Part shown: piece by piece, positions 58,791-64,000 of the stretch | How positions within the stretch are numbered: the stretch's first letter is position 1 | Layout: the number at the start of each line of letters is the position of its first letter | Assembly (NCBI GenBank): GCA_029834535.1 | Contig: JAQMWT010000190.1 | Location: forward strand, 27,232 to 91,231 | Direction: 5' to 3' | Source of the DNA: Chrysophaeum taylorii | Taxonomy: Eukaryota > Sar > Pelagophyceae > Pelagomonadales > Pelagomonadaceae | Length of the DNA stretch: 64,000 nt | Program-made: the position numbers and the translations under genes | Notes under the pieces: model-generated | Database searches by the model: none | Seen by the model: only the letters and a program-made list of their open reading frames with translations | What the model was told of the DNA's origin: nothing

Positions 58791-61113
58791 CATGCGTTGT
58801 TAGCTCGTCTTCTTCTCCCGTTGCGCACTGACTTACTTGCCCGCTACCCGCACGTCGATGGTTACTTCGCCCACGCCAAGTGCGCATCCAGCATCCCAGC
58901 TGCAACCTTTTTAACTGCTGATGGTTCACCTGCGTGCCCTATTCCTCAGCCCCTTTTATCTGCGTTCACTGAACACGCTGCTGCCTTCGGCACTTCTTCC
59001 TTACAATATGCACTTACGTACCTGGCGCCGACCAGCTTTATTGATCACAACTCATCCGAGTTTGGCGCTACTTCTGCATCTCTGGCTGACTTGGAGGAAT
59101 ACCTTCTGGTCTCTACAGAGTTTATCACCCAGGTCTTACGCACCGACCCTACTATCCATATTCAACTGGAATCTGCCCCTACTACTCCTACTGACGCTGT
59201 TTCCGCTTATCCCGAAGTTGCGCACACTGCCTCGACCGCAACGTCGCTAAACTATAATTCACCAGCCATTGTTGGTCCTGACGAATATAAGGTCCAAGAA
59301 GCGGACGTTTCCATTGACGAATATAAACTTAAGTGCCTCCACGGTTTGTCGCCTGAAAACAGGCACGCCTACCTCAAGGCCATCGCCAAGGAACTCCACG
59401 ACATTATCCGCTTTGGCTGCTTCAAACTTTCCTTACCCGACGGTGTCTCTCGTCCTATTGACAGCAAGATGGTGCTGAAGATTAAAGCAGACTCTGCAGG
59501 CAAATACGTTAAGCACAAGGCCCGCCTCGTACTACGTGGCTTCCTAGCATCTCTTGGCGCCGACTTCTTTGGCACCTTCAGCCAATGACCGCAATCCGGG
59601 TACTACTAGCTATTGCAGCATACAAGCAATTGCCTGTCTACCATGCAGACGTCCCGAACGCCTTCGTCAGTCTGACATTGATGCCAATGTCTATGTTCAG
59701 TTACCAGACGGCATCAAGCTTATCGACCCCGATGACGCTAAGTACAAGGGCCGACGTCTACCGAAACTGCTGAAGTCACTTTATGGACTTCGGCAATCAC
59801 CATCTCTTTGGAACAAAGAGATAGACGGCTTCTTCCGTAGCCTTGGCTACACACGCCTGCATTCGGACTCTTGCCTATATGCTCGAGTATCCGCACATGC
59901 TAAGTTCGTCGTATGCAGTCTGTCTGTAGACGACATTGTTACTGTGTCCAATGACGACCCTCTTCGTACTGAATTACAGGATGCCCTCCACAAACGGTAT
60001 GCTGTAGAGCAGTTTGAACCTGTCCATACCCTCCTAGGCATGCGTGTGTGTCGCACATCTGACGGTTCCATTTCTCTGGATGTGCAAGCCAAGCTGGATG
60101 AACTCTTCGCTGATCACCCAGTCTTGCAGCAACTGACCCCGCTTAAATATCCTATGTCATCGTCCTTCAAGTATAAAGATGGCACTCCCAGCTCTGAAAC
60201 AGAGTTGTACATCAATTCGCACTTTGCCACCCTCCTTGGCAAGCTGGTGTTCATGCAAGTTGCCTGCAGACCTGACTTCTCGCAAGCCTTGGGCAGATGT
60301 TCGCGTGGTATGCATGCACCCACGTATGTTCACGTCCAAATGCTAGAGCATTTGCTTCGCTACCTCAAGAAGCCGGAAAACCGCTCACTTCGCCTCTGGT
60401 TCCATCCTAAAGGTAATGCCATTGAAGCTCACCTTCGCACTGTCTCCGCTAATCGAATTGATCTATCCACTGTGGTCGACTACCAACCGCAGGATGTATC
60501 TACTGGACAGTTTGACCCCTTAGTTGCCATGGTTGACGCTGACAACGCCCCTTCCTTAGCACAGGAAGATAGGAAATCTACCACCGGGTTTGTCTTCTAT
60601 CTTTTCAACTGCCTTATTGGTTGGAAAAGCAAACTTCAACCGATTGTCTCCTGCTCAACTCACGAAGCTGAGTTGATTGCCCTCAGTATTTGTGCTGATG
60701 AAGCTGTTTGGCTACGCAAGCTGCTGTCGGAACTCTCCTTCGTCGTCAACCCCACCTTCTACGTCAACAATGCTAATGGTGAGAACAACGCCGACCCTGT
60801 CGACTTCGATGACAATGACAACCCAATTGCGGAAGATATGCGCTTCATCAGAAGCCTACCTCTCTTGTCTGACAATGCTGTCGCTGTTCACACCTGTAAT
60901 AACCCAGACGGGTCCTCTCGATCCAAGGCACTGTCGACCAGATGGTTTAAAATCCGTGAGTACATCTCGCTACAGAAAATACGAGTCCATCATGTTCCCG
61001 GCAAGCTGAACGTGGCGGATGGTTTTACAAAGCCACTTGCTGCTGAGTTCTCCACCTTTCGCTCTCTACTCGGTATGCATCATGCCTGTGACGACAATCC
61101 TTTACAGGATTGA
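58791..61113 (+). pseudogene. A2 reverse transcriptase - RNase H (frameshifted)
   Basis: 58797-59588 holds the pre-RT region, the TATSLNY site (59235-59256) and the RT entry (KMVLKIKADSAGKYVKHKAR, LVLRGFLASLGADFFGTFS). A ~10-bp deletion near 59580 and a one-base deletion near 59670 move the frame to 59673-61113. There LYGLRQSPSLWNKEI, SLSVDDIVTVSN and the entire RNase H (AQEDRKSTTGFVFYLFNC to TKPLAAEFSTFRSLLG) are in one frame, without the 2-bp loss seen in A1. It ends at a TGA (61111-61113). After the TGA, the same frame spells LTLVTATSLN before a TAG. Confidence 0.9.
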
Positions 61114-61208
61114 AGATGCCTAACCCTAGTGACCGCAACGTCGTTAAACTAGCAAACTAGCCCTGACCCTTCCTTCTTTTGCCACAATTTGTTGTACGTG
61201 TCGTGTGA

Positions 61209-62610
61209 GTGTCGCTCATGTCTTTTTCTTGGCACTCCCGTGGCCGTGGCCGTGGCATCTCTCCAGTCGTTCGAAGGACAATTCCACGCTCGCTTTCCAC
61301 GACCGAGCCTTCTCCCAAGTTGTCTCGTCGCATGGCGACGAGCTTGATGGTCACTCTCCGCCGACCGACCTTTCGGCGCTCCTCGTCTACGGGCCCGTGA
61401 TTCCGGACTGGCTCCTGTCGGTCCGGCCTGGCTCCCATGCTCGGGAGAGGTCTGAAGTTAGTTAGTTAGTTATTCTCAAAAGCGACAACCCATAACCACT
61501 GTCACTCCTGCTACCTCCCAGGCCGCTAATGTCTCACCGACACCAGCTGAACATACTTTACTACAATCCCTAACACTCCAGGGTGGCCTCAACATGGATT
61601 TTGCCCTGATTGAACGAGGACTCTCTCTCTCTGAGAACTTCCGTGCCCAGGGCTACTCCCGTTCTCTCTTCTTTTATGCGAGCGGAAATCTCTACGGCAC
61701 TCAACTCGATCTACGAATCTGCCGACTTTTCACTGTTTGTGGAACTAACAACATTCATATCCATGCGCCTACCCATTACTACATTTTGGGAAGCTGCTCC
61801 TGCTATTACTTCTATTGGCTGCTACAGAGGCCCCAAACGTGAACGTTTCATTCTGTCATCCTACTGTACGCAATGCCTCAACGATTTGGGGCAACCTACA
61901 TTTCTTGCCTCCACCACATATAATTCGAAATCACAAGCACCTAGTGAACTCCCCACTGAAGTGCTGAGTCACCTCAACACAGAGGACCATAAGAAGAATG
62001 GTCACATCCCCATCTCAACTATCACCATAAACATTCGTTGCGCGTGTCACAACACCGATCAGATGCCCATACAACCTATCGTATGTGCACGTAATGCTAC
62101 TTCCTTCCAACCCTCCTGTGATGGGTGCTCAGCTGGTCATATACGCGCAACCATCATACGCACGTATCATTTGCCAAAGGAGCTACATACTCTCTTGACT
62201 AGCAGTCTAACGCAATATTCGTCACTTGCTCATTTAGTCTTATCAGTAACCGATGCAGCCACAGACACCACCACTCAACTGCCATTCGCACTGGATCTTC
62301 GGCTTATTACTCAGATACACCTGGAGCATCTTAACTTTCTTGTAACTCTCGTGCGAACCCAGGCTCGTAAAACTCAGGCTATGTTCAAACCCACCAAATA
62401 TCATCGTGTGATAAATACTTTTGTCCAATCGTGGGCACAGCACCTTGACGACTACGTATCATCCTCAGATGATACAAAGCCGCCATCACTCCTGGATGTA
62501 ATGTTCGGCCCCACCTATACTCCAGCAGAACATCAAGACTTTCTGCACTTTCTAAACACGAAATACCCCTACTGTGCACAGCATGTGTTGACCGAAACGT
62601 CATTAACTAC
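61209..62610 (+). pseudogene. A2 post-pol ORF1 (Cys-pair protein), split by SINE-b
   Basis: The N-terminus MSFSWHSRGRGRGISPVVRR is at 61218-61326, the SINE occupies 61327-61473, and the protein resumes with KRQPITTVTPATSQAA. A frame change near 61640 leads to 61610-62650, which carries the conserved middle and the Cys pairs YCTQCLNDL, CACHNTD and CDGCSAGH. It extends ~75 residues beyond the A1 stop (FVQSWAQHLDDYVSSSDDTK, then SLLDVMFGPTYTPAEHQDFL) to a VLTETSL site (62590-62610). This shows the full length of ORF1, about 430 residues. Confidence 0.7.
61327..61473 (+). mobile_element. SINE-b copy 3, 5'-truncated
   Basis: 147 bp matching the last part of 42111-42467 and ending in TTAGTTAGTTAGTTAT. 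It interrupts the AAGTTGTCTC/AAAAGCGACAACC junction that is continuous in A1. TCTC is found on both sides (61323-61326, 61474-61477). Confidence 0.85.
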
Positions 62611-62652
62611 TACTTCCCTCATCAGAATCTACTCAGAATCTACTCTCTGAAA

Positions 62653-63340
62653 ATGTCTTCGCCATCGACACACCTGCTCCTTCTGCCTCCCTGATGATGT
62701 CGATGCATTGCGTCAACAAGTCGAACAACTCCAGGAAATCTCTTCGCCTATATATTCGCAAGGTCAACACGCATACGCTGGGAAATCTATCTCTGCGCAC
62801 TATTACACAGCCCCTATATCTGCGGTCTGCCATTGCTTCAATTACCTCCTGGAGAACCGCTTCTTCCTCCTACAGCCAATGCACACGTGTTGCTCGTAAT
62901 CCCTGTTCAAGATCACAGAGCTCCTTACTGTCTCGCTTAACTCCGTAGGAGCTGGATGACCATATGCCGCCAACCATCCCCTCCCCGCCGTCACCCCATC
63001 GTCTGCGTTATAATTTGCTCTCGTGTATTCAAAGCATTCCCTTCGCATGTGAATCGGAGGACCGTTCTAATCCTCTCATCCGTTCGCTGAAGTCCAACTT
63101 TTTGAAAACCATCTGGACACCTTAAAACTGACTCACTAGTGGCCATCCCTACTGATGCTTTACTTCACTCTCACTTTCTATGGACCACCGCTTAACGGCC
63201 CCGTCCTCCACACCATTCTGCGATTGTGTTCCCCACCTGACAGCAGAAAGCTGAGAGACGAAAACATAGAAAGCATATTTACCGAATACCCCTCAACCAG
63301 TAACGATGCCCACCACCTCAGATAAGCCTCAACTCCACTG
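62653..63340 (+). pseudogene. A2 post-pol ORF2 (coiled-coil), broken
   Basis: Similar at the DNA level to A1 ORF2 (21185-21895), starting ATGTCTTCGCCATCGACACA. The segments RQQVEQLQE and NYLLENRFFLLQPMHTCC appear in different frames because of many indels. It is clearly more decayed than the rest of A2. Confidence 0.7.
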
Positions 63341-63590
63341 TCTTTGTAAACCTGTGTTTCGTAATGCTCTGTTTTAAAGCGTCAAGTTCGACACTCAAGC
63401 CACCAAGTTCAGTCCCAGCCCTAAGACACCCTGCATGCTCTGAGCTGTCTTGTGTGACCTTGCGACCATCAAGACTGTATGCTCCTTTCGCTTCTCTTTT
63501 TTGTTCCTGTATCATCATCATCTCTCAAGGAGACCAAAACTCTTCAGTCGCACACCTTGCGCTTAAGACATCTCGAGGGGGGCAGAGCGA

Positions 63591-63932
63591 AAGGAATCTG
63601 CTGCCTCTTAACCCTTTTTAATTGCCCGTCCGGTGAGAACGTGATCTCGTTGCCTTACCCCCTCTTCTTCCTTTCTTATACAATCACAATGGTCCCTCTG
63701 AATTGGTCTTACGCTCATCCTCCATGGTTCTAGCGCGTCCCGAGGTATTGTAGCACTATCACTTACCTTTCTCGTGTAGTTCTAGATGCGCCTGTCGTGT
63801 CTGGTTCTGGTCCTGATTAGGATATGGAACATTTTACCTTTTCATTCCCCGATTTACATACTTCCGGACGTTCATGATGAGGACCGGGGATGGTTTCCCA
63901 GGTGACTTACCACTGCTTGCTAATGCTCTGCA
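63591..63932 (+). repeat. 3' LTR of element A2
   Basis: About 342 bp following a CGAGGGGG purine tract and ending GCTAATGCTCTGCA. It corresponds to 48712-49024 but carries many indels and substitutions (for example around 63610-63720), more than expected if both LTRs aged equally. ACCCA at 63933-63937 completes the target duplication. Confidence 0.85.
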
Positions 63933-64000
63933 ACCCAACATGACTATTTAGTTTTCTATATGTTGGGTGGTCGGACGGACGGACGGGACGACGGGGGAGA
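63933..64000. mobile_element. Element S, copy 3 (right part)
   Basis: ACATGACTATTTAGTTTTCTATATGT... continues element S after the A2 insertion and contains the GTTGGGTGG-CGGACGG repeats also seen near the right end of S2 (43768-43865). The window ends before the terminal hairpin. Confidence 0.75.

Larger units (their letters stand above)
48712..63932 (+). mobile_element. Ty1/copia element A2 carrying a cytosine methyltransferase and two post-pol ORFs
   Basis: 15.2 kb including inserts, flanked by ACCCA at 48707-48711 and 63933-63937. LTRs at 48712-49024 and about 63591-63932. Order: leader with a copia-type primer site, gag-protease (49551-51950), methyltransferase (52362-52540 + 55341-55770), an unassigned region, integrase, RT, RNase H (to 61113), Cys-pair ORF1 (61209-62610), and coiled-coil ORF2 (62653-63340, broken). 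Inserts: LINE 52541-55325 and SINE-b 61327-61473. Pol has at least five small indels relative to A1. Without inserts it would be ~12.3 kb, large for a copia element. Confidence 0.93.

Overview
The window is eukaryotic nuclear DNA made almost wholly of nested transposable elements. I found no ordinary host gene, rRNA gene, operon or CRISPR array. It holds Ty3/gypsy and Ty1/copia LTR retrotransposons, a LINE with two partner SINE families, hAT, MULE and Helitron-type remnants, a tyrosine-recombinase element, and two pieces of mitochondrial nad5 with part of a tRNA gene (NUMT-type insertions). The mixture suits a repeat-rich algal or protist genome. The sequence does not prove a lineage, and a red-algal or other algal host is a guess. 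Exact target-site duplications (TSDs) let the insertion order be read.

Layout. (1) 1-1822 and 12263-15020, minus: a decayed copia element split by a complete gypsy element at 1823-12262 (LTRs 316 and 314 bp, TSD GGTCG). The gypsy element encodes Gag, an RS-rich ORF, protease, a C5-cytosine DNA methyltransferase, RT, RNase H and integrase. (2) 15237-17130: a mitochondrial nad5 piece split by element S1. (3) 17311-28600, minus: three copia remnants nested in one another. C is hit by B, and B is hit by A1. A1 carries a SINE at 28175-28580. (4) 28600-33411: minisatellite, Helitron helicase scrap, and a tyrosine-recombinase element bounded by long inverted repeats. (5) 33412-33608: a second mitochondrial piece (tRNA-Trp 3' part plus the nad5 start), hit by element E (33609-39324, 96-bp LTRs, TSD GGATT). 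E itself carries a SINE and a hAT element. (6) 39325-42552: repeat-rich stretch with weak ORFs and a SINE. (7) 42553-48204: element S2, then a MULE with a SINE inside. (8) 48205 to the end: a third S copy split by a 15.2-kb copia element, A2 (48712-63932, TSD ACCCA). A2 is itself split by a LINE (15-bp TSD).

Main biological point: two unrelated LTR retrotransposon families here, one gypsy and one copia, each carry a C5-cytosine methyltransferase domain placed directly after the protease. The gypsy copy shows motifs I, IV, VI, VIII, IX and X. The copia A2 copy shows motifs I, IV, VI and VIII but is broken by the LINE and by a frameshift. Retrotransposons with captured cytosine methyltransferases are known, as I recall, from dinoflagellates and a charophyte alga; two families side by side in one locus is striking.

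Second point: copia family A repeats a ~20-nt sequence encoding T-E/A-x-S-L-N-Y. It lies upstream of the protease, before integrase, before RT, at the end of pol, and between two extra ORFs downstream of pol, which suggests polyprotein cleavage sites. Those extra ORFs (a Cys-pair protein and a coiled-coil protein) are shared with element B, where they appear as one long ORF. Their function is unknown. Most copies are broken by frameshifts or stops, and each entry records the breaks.
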